Counted from the stretch's first letter, positions 1 through 9,358 are shown. The stretch: 64,000 nt of DNA from an uncultured Aquimarina sp. (GCA_947496355.1 CANMCO010000003.1:124001-188000), one strand, 5' to 3'. Numbers and translations are program-made. Notes: generated by a model from the letters alone, not told the origin.

Positions 1-582
1 TTTTACAGCTGCGATATACTCATCTTTTGGAATGGGAGGTTTTTCTCTAGGGATGCCTTCGGCGTTTACTCCAGGATTCCATGCCCAAAGCACTAAAGCA
101 TGTTCTGTTAAATGATGCATTACTTGTTCATGGGTGCGATTTCCGTTTTTTGTTTTATCTAACATCGAATGAGCAATTTCGATTCTACTTAAACCTTCCC
201 ATTTCATACTTTCTGGAGCAAGAGACCATTCTGGTGCTCCAGGTACTCCAGAATAGTCATTATTTTCATCCTGATGACAGGTAATACATTTCACCGCCGG
301 GACCCCATGATTTGATGTCCCCCGTTGTATTCCGAAAAGGTGCTTATGACTATCTTCTCCTTGTTTTGGATAATTATCTGATGGATGACAATTGACGCAG
401 CGTTTATGAGATAAAACGTCCATCATTTTATTGAAAGCTTTGTCCGAATTTGTTTTTTCGGTATTTGCAGAAGTCAGTTTTTTATAATCTGAAGTTTTAG
501 GATTGGAGTATGTTACTCCAACACTAATTCCTACAGAAATGATTAATAATAACATAGAGTAACCTAAATGCTTTTTCTTCAT
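1..582 (-). CDS. Diheme cytochrome c-type protein (3' end cut by window edge)
   Basis: The reading frame starts at an ATG at 582 and runs off the left edge without a stop, so at least 194 residues are present. The N-terminus has a short basic stretch and a hydrophobic segment (residues about 5-23), which fits a signal peptide or membrane anchor. Two CxxCH heme-binding motifs follow, RCVNCH and KCITCH, about 40 residues apart, so the protein should carry two covalently bound c-type hemes in the periplasm. A role in electron transfer is a family-level inference; substrate and partner are not visible. It is divergent from the next gene. Confidence 0.75.
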   Translation of the reverse strand, partial: MKKKHLGYSMLLLIISVGISVGVTYSNPKTSDYKKLTSANTEKTNSDKAFNKMMDVLSHKRCVNCHPSDNYPKQGEDSHKHLFGIQRGTSNHGVPAVKCITCHQDENNDYSGVPGAPEWSLAPESMKWEGLSRIEIAHSMLDKTKNGNRTHEQVMHHLTEHALVLWAWNPGVNAEGIPREKPPIPKDEYIAAVK

Positions 583-807
583 TTCTCGAAATTTTGATTA
601 AAATGATATACAATAAGTTCGTATTTGCTTATGGTATTTGTGTGATTCTTAAATTTACAACTTTTTATTTTTCTGGAAAAGAAACCTTTATGTAGTTAAT
701 ATCACATGAGTGTATTATTTTTTCAAGTTTGCGCTAAGAATTCATTTATTTGATGATTTTTGGCAAAGTTTATGATTTAAAATTAGAATGTAAACCATTA
801 AGAACCT

Positions 808-815
808 TACCTTTG
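808..815 (+). promoter_or_regulatory. Bacteroidota -7 promoter element
   Basis: TACCTTTG matches the TAnnTTTG consensus of the main sigma factor of Bacteroidota and lies 22 nt before the GTG start of the next gene. I see no clear -33 TTTG. Confidence 0.4.
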
Positions 816-837
816 CAAATCCTAAGAAAAAAGGTTT

Positions 838-1296
838 GTGATTCAAGATATTATAATTACTGTTTTATGGAGTATTTCTCCTTTTGGAGAAGCTAAAGTC
901 GGAATCCCTTATGGTATGTTTAGTGGCCTAAATATCTATTTGGTATTTGCGATATGTTTTGTTGCCAATGTCTTGGTTTTCCCTTTGATGATTTTTTTCT
1001 TGGAAAAGATTAATGATTACTTGCTTCGATGGAATTGGTATAAAAAAGCTGCTATATATGTTGCGCGAAAAGCTAAGGTAGGTTCAGGTAATAAGATAGA
1101 AAAGTATGGTTTCTGGGGCCTTCTTTTATTTGTTATGATCCCTCTTCCAGGAACTGGAGTATATGCAGGTAGTATTGCCACTTATTTATTTAAAATTAAA
1201 AAAAGAAAGGCATTTGTAGCAAATACAATAGGTATTTTCTTCTCTTCAGTTATTGTTTGGGCTACTACTTTACTTACTATGCAAGGAATTGCTTAA
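838..1296 (+). CDS. Small multidrug export-type membrane protein (COG2426)
   Basis: A 152-residue protein with a GTG start at 838. It has four to five hydrophobic segments and the features of the Sm_multidrug_ex (PF06695) family: an early FGEAKVGIPYG motif, a central KYGFWGLLLFVMIPLPGTG stretch, and a basic KIKKRK loop before the last membrane segment. The family is named for a putative export role that is poorly tested. The length is typical for the family. It is monocistronic, divergent from the cytochrome and convergent with the next gene. Confidence 0.7.
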   Translation: MIQDIIITVLWSISPFGEAKVGIPYGMFSGLNIYLVFAICFVANVLVFPLMIFFLEKINDYLLRWNWYKKAAIYVARKAKVGSGNKIEKYGFWGLLLFVMIPLPGTGVYAGSIATYLFKIKKRKAFVANTIGIFFSSVIVWATTLLTMQGIA

Positions 1297-1336
1297 TAAT
1301 ATTGAAAATGTTCTTGTTGTAATTCTTATTTATGAA

Positions 1337-1768
1337 TTAAGCTGCATTTTCTTTTGTTTTAGATGGGTTTTTCGCCCAAGAAATTGCTTCTGTAAGATTA
1401 TTGAAACTTCTTAATTTACCTCGTAAAAACAGTTTTTCTAGAAGAGAATTCAATATCCCTTTAGGCGTGTAGCTAACAATGCCATATCCTTTTAATGAAT
1501 AACTGTGTTTAAAAAAATTTAGCCAATCACTGGGGATTACAGAATATGGATGAATGCGATTAGATATATATACAAGATTTTCTCCATTTTGATCATAAAG
1601 ATCACTTATTTCCTCAACAACAGCTTTAGCATGGTCTTTCCACGAAAAAACTACATCTTTATTAATTTCTCCTATCACAAAATTCTCAAAGAGATAAAAA
1701 TTACCGTAAGGGTAATTCAATTCCTGTATCGCCTCTTGGTAAAGGGGAGTATTTTTTATGCTTTCCAT
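1337..1768 (-). CDS. Conserved hypothetical protein, possible STAS/SpoIIAA-like fold
   Basis: A soluble 143-residue protein with no signal peptide or membrane segment. The pattern of a short strand, a DHAKAVVEEI helix and a strand reading VYISNRIHPY, plus a late region with KGYGIVSYTPKG, resembles the small SpoIIAA/STAS-like proteins common in Flavobacteriaceae, but I cannot name a family with certainty. No catalytic motif is visible. It stands alone between a convergent gene and a same-strand operon. Confidence 0.5.
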   Translation of the reverse strand: MESIKNTPLYQEAIQELNYPYGNFYLFENFVIGEINKDVVFSWKDHAKAVVEEISDLYDQNGENLVYISNRIHPYSVIPSDWLNFFKHSYSLKGYGIVSYTPKGILNSLLEKLFLRGKLRSFNNLTEAISWAKNPSKTKENAA

Positions 1769-1941
1769 AAAACAAAAATAGTAAGGGTAAGCCGATGTGC
1801 ATGATTTGAGAGGTAAAATATAGTAAATAAATCGTTGAATTGAAATAATTAACGTTATTCGGTTTATAATTTAGAAATTATGGCGTCTATTTAAAGATAT
1901 TAAGAGTGATATTTTTTTAATAACATATACCGAAAAATGAT

Positions 1942-2730
1942 TTAATAAAATATAATATCCGCACAGGGCTCCTGATATTGGTTGCTTAAAATCAGTTTAA
2001 TAGCGTCCTTTGGTTCTTTGGGTTGCCCCAGAACATTGCTGTCGTACGTTAGATTTAGATTTTGTTTATCCCACTCATAAGATTTTCCATTGTATCTAAT
2101 AAATCTCTTTCCATTTTTATTCGAAATAGCGAATGATTCTAAAATATGAGTATACTCAACACCAGATGGATAAAACAATTCAGTTACAAATTTATTACTA
2201 CCCTTGGTATATAGATTACACACGCATTTTCCTATTTCTTTGGTTTCTGAAACTCTAATCATATTATTCTGATTGATTTTCCACCCATCATCGCTATGTG
2301 TACCAACAATATTTAAATGCATTGTACCTTTTTCGGCTATTTTCATATCAATAAAAGATTCAAAGTTTAGTAAAGCAGATAAGGTTGCGGCTTTTTCTTT
2401 TTGACTTGAGTAGATTATGTTTTTTAAAGCGAGTTTAAAAGTATAGTTGTTATCATTGATAATATCATTGAGCTGATCAGCAATATCTTTTTTGGTATAC
2501 TCTTTTTTAATAATTGCTCCTGATATTTTTACATAAGTGGTGCTTCCAGAATATTGATCACTATATAAATCCAGAATTTCGATATTACTTGAGTTTTTGT
2601 TTAATGAATTGATCTTATTGATGTAACTCTTTAAAAGATTTTCGATGGGTAGATCTTGAACCTGAGCATGTAATTTTAAACTGAATATCAAGAATAGAAA
2701 AACTGTAGTGTAAAGATTAATTGTTCTCAT
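1942..2730 (-). CDS. Secreted hypothetical protein
   Basis: A 262-residue protein starting with a clear Sec signal peptide (hydrophobic core at residues 5-20, cleavage after HAQ). The mature part is hydrophilic, with a possible NTF2-like arrangement (residues 60-165) and a cluster of cysteines in KCVCNLY, with one more near the C-terminus. I do not recognise the family. Its ATG overlaps the stop of the YitT-type gene by 4 bp (ATGA), so the two genes are translationally coupled and probably work in the same envelope process. Confidence 0.55.
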   Translation of the reverse strand: MRTINLYTTVFLFLIFSLKLHAQVQDLPIENLLKSYINKINSLNKNSSNIEILDLYSDQYSGSTTYVKISGAIIKKEYTKKDIADQLNDIINDNNYTFKLALKNIIYSSQKEKAATLSALLNFESFIDMKIAEKGTMHLNIVGTHSDDGWKINQNNMIRVSETKEIGKCVCNLYTKGSNKFVTELFYPSGVEYTHILESFAISNKNGKRFIRYNGKSYEWDKQNLNLTYDSNVLGQPKEPKDAIKLILSNQYQEPCADIIFY

Positions 2731-3614
2731 TTTTTTTGTTTTAAGTCTATATTTTTTGGGTTTAGATATCTTCTTAGAATTCCTCCTTTTATTCTATTTA
2801 CATCGTATTCCATTATGAATGCATCTGGATCTATAGTATCTATGATCCTGTTAATTTTCGTAATTTCAAACCGGTTAATGACGGTATGAATAACATCAAA
2901 ATCTTTGGTCATACCATTCTTTCCGTATCCATTAACGCCTTTAAATACAGTCATTCCAGCTCCTAGTTGTTCTGTGATAGCTTTTTTAATGGCTTCATAT
3001 TTTTGGGAAACAATCATGATCCCTATAAAGTCTTCAAAACCTTCAATAATAAGATCTGTTACTTTTGCTGTGATTAAGAAGGTTAATATAGAATACATTG
3101 CCGTTTCTTTGGAAACGATAATGGCAGTGATAGAGAATAATACAAAATTAAATAGAAGAATAACTTTTCCGATACTGACTCCAAATGCATTATTGATATA
3201 TATACCTAGTATTTCTGAACCATCTAGAACTGCACCATTTTTAATTGTAATTCCTATACCTAACCCCAAAAATAAACCGCCAAAAATTGAGGTAAGTAGT
3301 TTGTCATTGGTGACTGTGTCAAAAGTTTCTAAATGTATTGAAGCCGCTAACCCTAAAATTGCCAAAATTGATTTGAAAACCATTGCTTTAGAAATGTAGA
3401 AGTACGCTAGTGTTAAAAAAGGTATACTTAGTACAACCAAAACCAATGAAATGTTAAGGTGTAGTGTTGAATTTATTAGAATCGCAATTCCTGTAACACC
3501 ACCGTCTAAAAAGCCATTTGGAAGAAGAAAGGCTTTTAGGCCAATACTAGCCAAAATAACTCCAACAGCGATCTGAAAGTACTCTGATAACCTTGAAATT
3601 GAAGTAGTGTTCAT
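2727..3614 (-). CDS. YitT family membrane protein (DUF161-DUF2179)
   Basis: A 295-residue protein with five to six hydrophobic segments in the first 200 residues and a soluble C-terminal domain of about 80 residues (DUF2179) containing GMTVFKGVNGYGKNG and ending in DAFIMEYDVNRIKGG. This architecture and length are typical of the YitT family, whose substrates are mostly unknown. It is the first gene of a two-gene operon with the secreted protein downstream (ATGA overlap). Confidence 0.85.
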   Translation of the reverse strand: MNTTSISRLSEYFQIAVGVILASIGLKAFLLPNGFLDGGVTGIAILINSTLHLNISLVLVVLSIPFLTLAYFYISKAMVFKSILAILGLAASIHLETFDTVTNDKLLTSIFGGLFLGLGIGITIKNGAVLDGSEILGIYINNAFGVSIGKVILLFNFVLFSITAIIVSKETAMYSILTFLITAKVTDLIIEGFEDFIGIMIVSQKYEAIKKAITEQLGAGMTVFKGVNGYGKNGMTKDFDVIHTVINRFEITKINRIIDTIDPDAFIMEYDVNRIKGGILRRYLNPKNIDLKQKK

Positions 3615-3647
3615 TTTTTAAATTTTTATTGTTGGCTAATTTTATAA

Positions 3648-3684
3648 GGGTACAAGTCTTAATGAGTAGCACAAACTTGTACCC
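3648..3684. repeat. 9-bp inverted repeat between two same-strand genes
   Basis: GGGTACAAG at 3648-3656 and CTTGTACCC at 3676-3684 form a perfect 9-bp stem with a 19-nt loop. It lies between the end of the RsiV-like gene and the start of the YitT-type gene. There is no long T run on the minus strand, so it may be an operator or a weak terminator. Confidence 0.4.
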
Positions 3685-3722
3685 TATAAACAAATCAATC
3701 AAAAAACGCTATTATGATCATC

Positions 3723-4604
3723 TCACAATATCATTTCTTTACCCTTGCTACTCATAAAATGTGAGATCTCGTTTAGGGGGATTTTTATTGAGTATCGCCC
3801 TGCGTAGGTTGGACAAATCATACAATCATCAAAGTAAAATTTGATTTGATCATTATCGATTACAAAATTATCTTTGTACGCATCAAAAATTTCGTCAGTT
3901 AATTTCCAGCATTCTTGATAATATGGTTCCGTTTTTATTTTTTGAGAAAGCTCAATATTTAACTTACTAAGGATGATTTCTTGAGTTTTTCCTTTAAATA
4001 TTGAATCAAATGATAAAAACTCTCCTTTGTTTATATCAAAAGTGAGGCCTTTAAACATATATGAAAGATGATTTTGATCTTTGTAATGATTGGCCTTATA
4101 TAACAAAACACTTAAAAGATTATCTTTGGTAGAGTATATCTTGTAATCAATCATTCTTTTATATCTTTTCGGATTTGATTTGTCAAAATCGCAATAGAGG
4201 TTTTGATTATTCAAGGTACTTTTTACAGAGATTTCTTTGTTAATATATTGGTTTCGGATAAAATCATTGAAAAATTTGAATGATGGTTGAATGTCTTCAT
4301 CTAAAAATGGATATTTATAATCTAATATATAGTTGTCTTGTTCTCTAAAAAAAGATTTCGTTTCAACTATATTACTTAGGTTCTTTTTATCATCTACTTC
4401 TAATAACAGAAGTTTTGTTTTTATGGACTGTCTATTAATTTCTGGGGCATCCTGAGAATTATTTAGACTTTTTACATCCTGAACTTCCTCTTTATTTTGA
4501 TTTGTATGATTAAAAAATGCAGATTTCTCTTTTTTACATGATACTATACTTAGAGTGATTAAGATGAAAATGGTATGCAATAACTTTTTATCTAGTTTTT
4601 TCAT
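3723..4604 (-). CDS. Lipoprotein with RsiV-like DUF3298 domain
   Basis: A 293-residue protein with a lipoprotein signal (hydrophobic core followed by IVSC), so it should be lipid-anchored in the envelope. Residues about 85-185 resemble the DUF4163/PdaC region. Residues about 190-285 match DUF3298, with a D-QIKFYFDDCM-PTYAGRYSIKIPL stretch. In Bacillus RsiV the same domain pair binds lysozyme and holds back a sigma factor; here there is no sigma-binding segment, so a similar ligand is only a guess. It follows the photolyase-family gene by 11 bp on the same strand. Confidence 0.65.
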   Translation of the reverse strand: MKKLDKKLLHTIFILITLSIVSCKKEKSAFFNHTNQNKEEVQDVKSLNNSQDAPEINRQSIKTKLLLLEVDDKKNLSNIVETKSFFREQDNYILDYKYPFLDEDIQPSFKFFNDFIRNQYINKEISVKSTLNNQNLYCDFDKSNPKRYKRMIDYKIYSTKDNLLSVLLYKANHYKDQNHLSYMFKGLTFDINKGEFLSFDSIFKGKTQEIILSKLNIELSQKIKTEPYYQECWKLTDEIFDAYKDNFVIDNDQIKFYFDDCMICPTYAGRYSIKIPLNEISHFMSSKGKEMIL

Positions 4605-4615
4605 GTTCTTATAGT

Positions 4616-5980
4616 TTAAAAGTTAATATTGATATTGTAACATTGAAATTGCGCATTTACAGGAACTCTTGTTATAGGTTCTGGATAATCTTTTCCAATG
4701 ATAGTTTTGTGAAATCTCTGTATGGTTATTCTTGCTTTATGAGGTTCATGAATATATTCGTATGGAATGTTTCTTAACTCTGAAACATATTTCTTAATAA
4801 ATATTCCTTTTGAATCAATATCCTTACTTTGCTTAATAAGGTCAAAAGAACGGTTCTCTTTAAAAACACCTCTCTTTGTAAAGATTTCAAAAGAATCAAA
4901 ATGTATCCCAGGGCTGCTATCTAATAGATTTTCGGATAGGTATTTTACTGCATTTCTCCATGGTAGCAATAAATGACAGTTGTAAAATGATACGACCAAC
5001 ATTCTCATTTTGTGACTAATACATCCAGTTTTGGATAAACAGCGCATAATTGCATCGATAATTGGGTATCCAGTCATTCCTTGCTCCCAGACCTTTTGGT
5101 TTAGTAAGTTTTTTGATTCACTATATGTTGAGATGGGATTAAAATAGTTTGTAGGTTTATCCAGTGTGTAATTTTTTACATAGTGAATATGCCAACGGAT
5201 AGAGTGTATAAAAAAATTGAAGTCTATTTCTTTATTACCTTGTTTTTTTTGGTTTTTCCAAAGTTGTCTTAAGGTTAGATTACCCCATGAAATAAAAGGT
5301 GATAGCTCATAAAAGGGCTCATTATTATTGGTTGAGGTTGTATTTTCAAGTCTATTGATATCACCCATCTTCTTCATCGCACAAGAAACCCCACCTTGTG
5401 ATATACGGATATGACGATTTGCCGATAAATCTTCTGTTTGAAATAGTTGCTCTAATTTTAATACCACAAAAAGATGAACAAAACTTCCTTTCAACGGAAT
5501 AAAGCTTGAAGAAGGACCATTGAAATAGTGATTAAAATTTTTTTCCTTTTCTTTAAATTGTGTTCGAAGATCGTGATAGTGATCTATTTCTATTTCAAGG
5601 ATCAGGTTATTTTTGCAAAATCTGGATAATTGACGATAGGTTTTGTCCCCCACCTGTGTATCATAATCTTTATGAAAAAACACTTTTTTGATATTCCAAA
5701 ACTGCTGTAAAATGCTTAGCACCTTGATAACTTCAGAGTGTACCACTAAGATTTTTGTTGCATATAACTTTAGAATATCATTTAAGTTTGTCAAAGATTC
5801 TTCAACGAAATTTAGTTGCCTTTCTGAATAATTAAAATTCGTATTGGATTTCCTCTCGAATATATATAAAAAGAGTATCGGTAAACCGTTTTCTATAGCT
5901 TCATTAATGACTTCATTATCTTGTAACCTTAGATCTTTTTTAAATAATACTATGTTGATGTCTTCCTTTTGCATAACCAC
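4616..5980 (-). CDS. Photolyase/cryptochrome family protein with degenerate active site
   Basis: A 454-residue protein with the full two-domain layout: an alpha/beta N-terminal domain (NIVLFKKDLRLQDN, residues about 9-22) and an FAD-binding domain with ELSPFISWGNLTLRQLW, GMTGYPIIDAIMRCL and KYVSELRNIPYEYIHEP. Key positions differ from working photolyases. The usual GW-HN-R segment reads GCISHKMR. The region that normally reads D--N-GGWQW reads DSSPGIHFDSFEI, which loses the FAD-contacting Asn and the Trp nearest to FAD in the electron-transfer chain; the LPWR tryptophan remains. It may be a light sensor or a non-photoactive FAD protein rather than a repair enzyme. ATG at 5980; MQ three residues later is an alternative start. 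Confidence 0.8.
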   Translation of the reverse strand: MVMQKEDINIVLFKKDLRLQDNEVINEAIENGLPILFLYIFERKSNTNFNYSERQLNFVEESLTNLNDILKLYATKILVVHSEVIKVLSILQQFWNIKKVFFHKDYDTQVGDKTYRQLSRFCKNNLILEIEIDHYHDLRTQFKEKEKNFNHYFNGPSSSFIPLKGSFVHLFVVLKLEQLFQTEDLSANRHIRISQGGVSCAMKKMGDINRLENTTSTNNNEPFYELSPFISWGNLTLRQLWKNQKKQGNKEIDFNFFIHSIRWHIHYVKNYTLDKPTNYFNPISTYSESKNLLNQKVWEQGMTGYPIIDAIMRCLSKTGCISHKMRMLVVSFYNCHLLLPWRNAVKYLSENLLDSSPGIHFDSFEIFTKRGVFKENRSFDLIKQSKDIDSKGIFIKKYVSELRNIPYEYIHEPHKARITIQRFHKTIIGKDYPEPITRVPVNAQFQCYNININF

Positions 5981-6198
5981 GATATTGAGTGTTTAGGTCC
6001 TCTATATTCTTTTTTCGTGTAGTAAAATTCAGTATTATTTTTTATATATTTTTATTTATATTTATGATGATATGAATAAAATTATTTTATGATTTTTTTG
6101 TGTATATTAATATAAAAAAATCATTCAATGCTGTTATGCATTAGTTACAAACTTGTTTATGAAAGTATGTGGGTATTTATAGGTTGAAAAAACAATCT

Positions 6199-7119
6199 TT
6201 AATATTTGGTGAGATGAAAGTTGTCTTCAATAATTTGATCTTTTTTTTCTTCTATAAATTTCAAAAACTCAGCGGCAACAGGAGAGAATTTTTTATTTTT
6301 CAACCAAATTAGATTCCAGATAGATTTTATAGGAAAACCTTGTACAGGGATTATTTGTAAACGCCCACTTTCCAGTTCATTACGAATACCTATAAGAGGC
6401 ATTATAGAAAACCCTAATCCAGCGATAACAGCTTGTTTTACGGCTTCATTTGAGGTGAGCTCCATTTTTTTTCTAACGGGTAGATCATTTTGATCTATAT
6501 ATTTTTCCATGGTATGTCTAGTTCCCGATCCGGGCTCTCTGTAAATTAGAGGGAGTTTTGAGAAAATGGATTTATTGTACTTTTTCTTTGCAAATTTTTC
6601 AGATGAATTACCTACGAGAAATAACTGATTTTCCATAAGCTTGGTCTTTTCGATTTGTAGATGTTTTGGTAGGACAGAAACTAAAGAAAAATCTACTTCG
6701 TTTTCTTCTAAGCTATTAATAACTCTTTCTTTATTGGTTACATCTAGAACCAAATCTACACCTTCATGCTTTTTAATGAAGTCTGATAAAAAATACGGAA
6801 TAATGTATTTCCCGGTTGAAACAACCGAAATTTTTAAGACTCCGGATAATTGACCTTGATAGGCCATAGTTTTATATGTGATTTGATTTACCTGATCTAT
6901 TATCTTCTGAGCAACTGTAGCAATTTCACTACCAAAATCAGTTATATATAGCCTTCTTCCAATGACTTCAGTTAAAGGAATAGGGAACTGGTCCTGAAAA
7001 TTTTTGAGTTGGATAGAAACAGCTGGTTGAGTTAAATGTAACTCTTGAGAAGCTTTAGTAATGCTCTCTTTTTCTACAATTTTTAAAAAAATTTGTAACT
7101 GATGTAAAGTATAATGCAT
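6199..7119 (-). CDS. LysR family transcriptional regulator
   Basis: A 306-residue protein of normal LysR length. The N-terminal winged HTH is plain (LHQLQIFLKIVEKESITKASQELHLTQPAVSIQLKNF, residues 5-40, given here as its span with key TQPAVS). An effector-binding domain covers residues about 90-290 and includes YREPGSGTR and VKQAVIAGLGFSIMP, which resembles the CysL/CbbR-type branch. It is divergent from a secreted protein gene across 128 bp and may control that gene or itself. The inducer cannot be told from sequence. Confidence 0.85.
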   Translation of the reverse strand: MHYTLHQLQIFLKIVEKESITKASQELHLTQPAVSIQLKNFQDQFPIPLTEVIGRRLYITDFGSEIATVAQKIIDQVNQITYKTMAYQGQLSGVLKISVVSTGKYIIPYFLSDFIKKHEGVDLVLDVTNKERVINSLEENEVDFSLVSVLPKHLQIEKTKLMENQLFLVGNSSEKFAKKKYNKSIFSKLPLIYREPGSGTRHTMEKYIDQNDLPVRKKMELTSNEAVKQAVIAGLGFSIMPLIGIRNELESGRLQIIPVQGFPIKSIWNLIWLKNKKFSPVAAEFLKFIEEKKDQIIEDNFHLTKY

Positions 7120-7247
7120 TAAATTAGTTTATGTAAATGATTACAAATATAAATAAAAATATATGAAATTTATTCTTTAATTTTGAAATATAATTATTTA
7201 AAAACCAACGATATAGTGATTGTTTAACCAATTAAAAAGAGAAGCAT

Positions 7248-7769
7248 ATGAAAAAGATCATCTACATATTGACATTATTTTTAATGATTCAAGGAATAGG
7301 CTTCGCAAATCCGGTTGATTTTTTACGCAATTCTGTATTTTCCTTAGTAGAAAAACCATCTGATTCCTTTAGTATAATAACTAATAGTAAAAAACTGGAG
7401 GCAAACAAAAACCCAATATGTTTTGCTAGAGATTTATGTATTATTCCTGCACCTAGAAGTTTAGACAACATATTTCGCGACATTACGGAACATGATGAAT
7501 GTGTGCTTCGCCCGGTGCTATCGTATTGGATGAATAACATTAATTATATCGGCGAGGAAATGAAAACTCAAGACATCCTTGTGTTTAATAAGGTAGTTGA
7601 GGATTTATTCGAAATTATACAAAATGAAACTTTGGAAAACTCCAATTCATCGTATATGGTTCCTGTAGATTCAAAATTTAAACGTCTTTACAAGCTAAAA
7701 TTTGAAAAGAATTTTTTTCCAGTTGATGTTAATGATCATGAGGGTTTGGGGATACGATTAAGAATATAA
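7248..7769 (+). CDS. Secreted hypothetical protein
   Basis: A 173-residue protein with a Sec signal peptide (cleavage near GFAN, residue about 20). The mature protein has several Cys residues (ICFARDLCI, HDECVL) that could form disulfides and no recognised motif. It is preceded by an AAAAAGAGAAG ribosome-binding stretch. It lies divergent from the LysR gene and 60 bp before a lipoprotein gene, so the LysR regulator may control it. Confidence 0.55.
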   Translation: MKKIIYILTLFLMIQGIGFANPVDFLRNSVFSLVEKPSDSFSIITNSKKLEANKNPICFARDLCIIPAPRSLDNIFRDITEHDECVLRPVLSYWMNNINYIGEEMKTQDILVFNKVVEDLFEIIQNETLENSNSSYMVPVDSKFKRLYKLKFEKNFFPVDVNDHEGLGIRLRI

Positions 7770-7829
7770 AAGGCAAAGTTTTAAATATTGACGTATGTAA
7801 CAATCAAATTATCTAATAAAAAAGAGCTT

Positions 7830-8609
7830 ATGAGAACTATTTTTCTTGTGCTGGTTGGAATAGGGCTACTATCCAGCAGCTGTGCAGTAATAAGACCCGG
7901 TGAGGCAGGAGTAAAACAAACCTTGGGTAAATTTTCTAATAGGGTTTCCACACAAGGTACGATAATGTACAATCCATTGATTAGTAAGGTAATTAAAGAA
8001 TCAACTCAAACAAATAATATTAAGCTGATTTTAAGTCTTCCCAGTAAAGAAGGACTTAGTGTTAATTCTGAAATATCTATTCTTTATAGATTAGAGAAAG
8101 ATAAAATCCCAAGTGTACTAGAAAACCTAGGACAGGATTACGAATCTATTATTACTAGCGTTTTTCGATCTGCATCTTCTGATGTTTGTGCACAGTTTTT
8201 TGCAAAAGATATGCACTCTGGGATGCGAGCAAAAATAGAAGAAGAAATAATGAGTAAAATGAAGGTAAACTTACGAAAACAGGGACAAGGAATTGATTTG
8301 ATAGCCGTTCTGATGAAGAGTATTCAACTACCCAGGGGACTTGCAAACTCTATCGAAAGAAAACTTCAAGCAGAACAAGATGCCATGCGCATGGAGTTTG
8401 TAATACAGCAAGCAAAGCTTGAAGCAGATAGGAAAATAATTGATGCGGAAGGGGAGCGGGATGCCCAAAAAATATTATCAGAAGGGTTGACTAATGAGAT
8501 TATAAAAATACGAAGTATAGAAGCTTTCAATAAATTGTCCGAATCACCAAATAGTAAAATTATTTTAACAGATGGCAAGACTCCCTTTTTAATACAAACG
8601 GAAGATTAA
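7830..8609 (+). CDS. Prohibitin-like SPFH lipoprotein
   Basis: Starting at the ATG at 7830 gives 259 residues with a lipoprotein signal (LLSSSC), preferred over the frame-open ATG at 7788 because the signal begins here and AAAAAAGAG precedes it. Residues about 25-190 form an SPFH/band 7 domain (PGEAGVKQTLGKF, IAVLMKSIQLPRGLANSIERKLQAEQDA). A long helix with alternating charges follows (EADRKIIDAEGERDAQKIL), typical of prohibitin oligomers. It should form membrane-associated ring or scaffold complexes. The lipoprotein anchor is common in the Bacteroidota branch. Confidence 0.8.
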   Translation: MRTIFLVLVGIGLLSSSCAVIRPGEAGVKQTLGKFSNRVSTQGTIMYNPLISKVIKESTQTNNIKLILSLPSKEGLSVNSEISILYRLEKDKIPSVLENLGQDYESIITSVFRSASSDVCAQFFAKDMHSGMRAKIEEEIMSKMKVNLRKQGQGIDLIAVLMKSIQLPRGLANSIERKLQAEQDAMRMEFVIQQAKLEADRKIIDAEGERDAQKILSEGLTNEIIKIRSIEAFNKLSESPNSKIILTDGKTPFLIQTED

Positions 8610-8642
8610 CAATCATTGTTTCACTATAAAAACAATATAGGT

Positions 8643-8858
8643 ATGATATTGATAAACAAAGCATTAGAGTTTGAAAAAAGAAGAATGACAAAGATGAGTA
8701 CTAGTGATAGAGTTTCTGCTTCTAGAGAAGCAAAATCATTAGTGCTACGCATAAATGAGATCTACAAAAAAACAAGAGATCCATATTTAATGGATATTAT
8801 GAAATTAGTAACCCAAAAGAAGCGTAAAATCGACAAAAGATTAAAAGGATTAATCTAG
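8643..8858 (+). CDS. Small basic hypothetical protein
   Basis: From the ATG at 8643, 71 residues, rich in Lys and Arg and probably all helical, with KMSTSDRVSASREAKSL and a C-terminal QKKRKIDKRLKG. An upstream in-frame ATG at 8616 sits only 7 nt after the previous stop and lacks a good ribosome-binding site. Nothing in it identifies a function. It lies between the prohibitin-like gene and the HPF-like gene and is probably co-transcribed. Confidence 0.45.
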   Translation: MILINKALEFEKRRMTKMSTSDRVSASREAKSLVLRINEIYKKTRDPYLMDIMKLVTQKKRKIDKRLKGLI

Positions 8859-8920
8859 ACTTAGATGTAAACCAGATACATAAAATTAAAGTAAAGTTAA
8901 AAAATATTAATAAGATAAAA

Positions 8921-9226
8921 ATGAGAACTTTTTTTGAATATAGAAATTCTGATTCTATTCCAAATTTGGAGTTGTTTGCTTTGAAAAAAATAAGAAAGTT
9001 AGCAGATACTTACCCATTTATTATTAGGGCCGATGTTTTTTTTAAAAGAGAAATTAAAAATATGGATGGTGGATATATATGTGGTATTAGATTAAGCCTG
9101 CCCGGACCAAGAATCTATGCTTCTTCAGATGAGTTTAGTTTTGAAAACGCTATTAATAATACGATTAGTGACTTAAAAGATCAATTGCAAAAAAGAAAAG
9201 TAAAGTTATATAAGAGTTTAACTTAG
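8921..9226 (+). CDS. HPF/RaiA family ribosome-associated protein
   Basis: A 101-residue protein matching the ribosome hibernation factor fold: an alternating beta-alpha pattern, a conserved central strand set (FIIRADVFFKRE, GYICGIRLSLPGPRIYASS) and a final helix with AINNTISDLKDQLQKRK. The family binds the small ribosomal subunit between the anticodon sites during stress. The sequence is diverged from standard HPF, so the exact role is inferred. A strong terminator follows. Confidence 0.65.
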   Translation: MRTFFEYRNSDSIPNLELFALKKIRKLADTYPFIIRADVFFKREIKNMDGGYICGIRLSLPGPRIYASSDEFSFENAINNTISDLKDQLQKRKVKLYKSLT

Positions 9227-9286
9227 AAAACTAGTACCCCCTTAATACAGTTTTCTTAATGTGATGCTTTCATAATTGATTGTGTA

Positions 9287-9318
9287 AAAAGAGAGAGTAA
9301 GTAATTACTCTCTCTTTT
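9287..9318. terminator. Bidirectional rho-independent terminator
   Basis: A perfect 14-bp stem (AAAAGAGAGAGTAA / TTACTCTCTCTTTT) with a 4-nt GTAA loop lies between two convergent genes. A and T runs on both sides let it work in both directions. Confidence 0.8.
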
Positions 9319-9358
9319 GAATTTTTAGAAATAAATGAGAATTAGCAAATTTTATTTG

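Noticed and set aside
2905..3399. 164-codon plus-strand ORF
   Set aside because: It is the complement of the well-supported YitT-type gene and has no family features.
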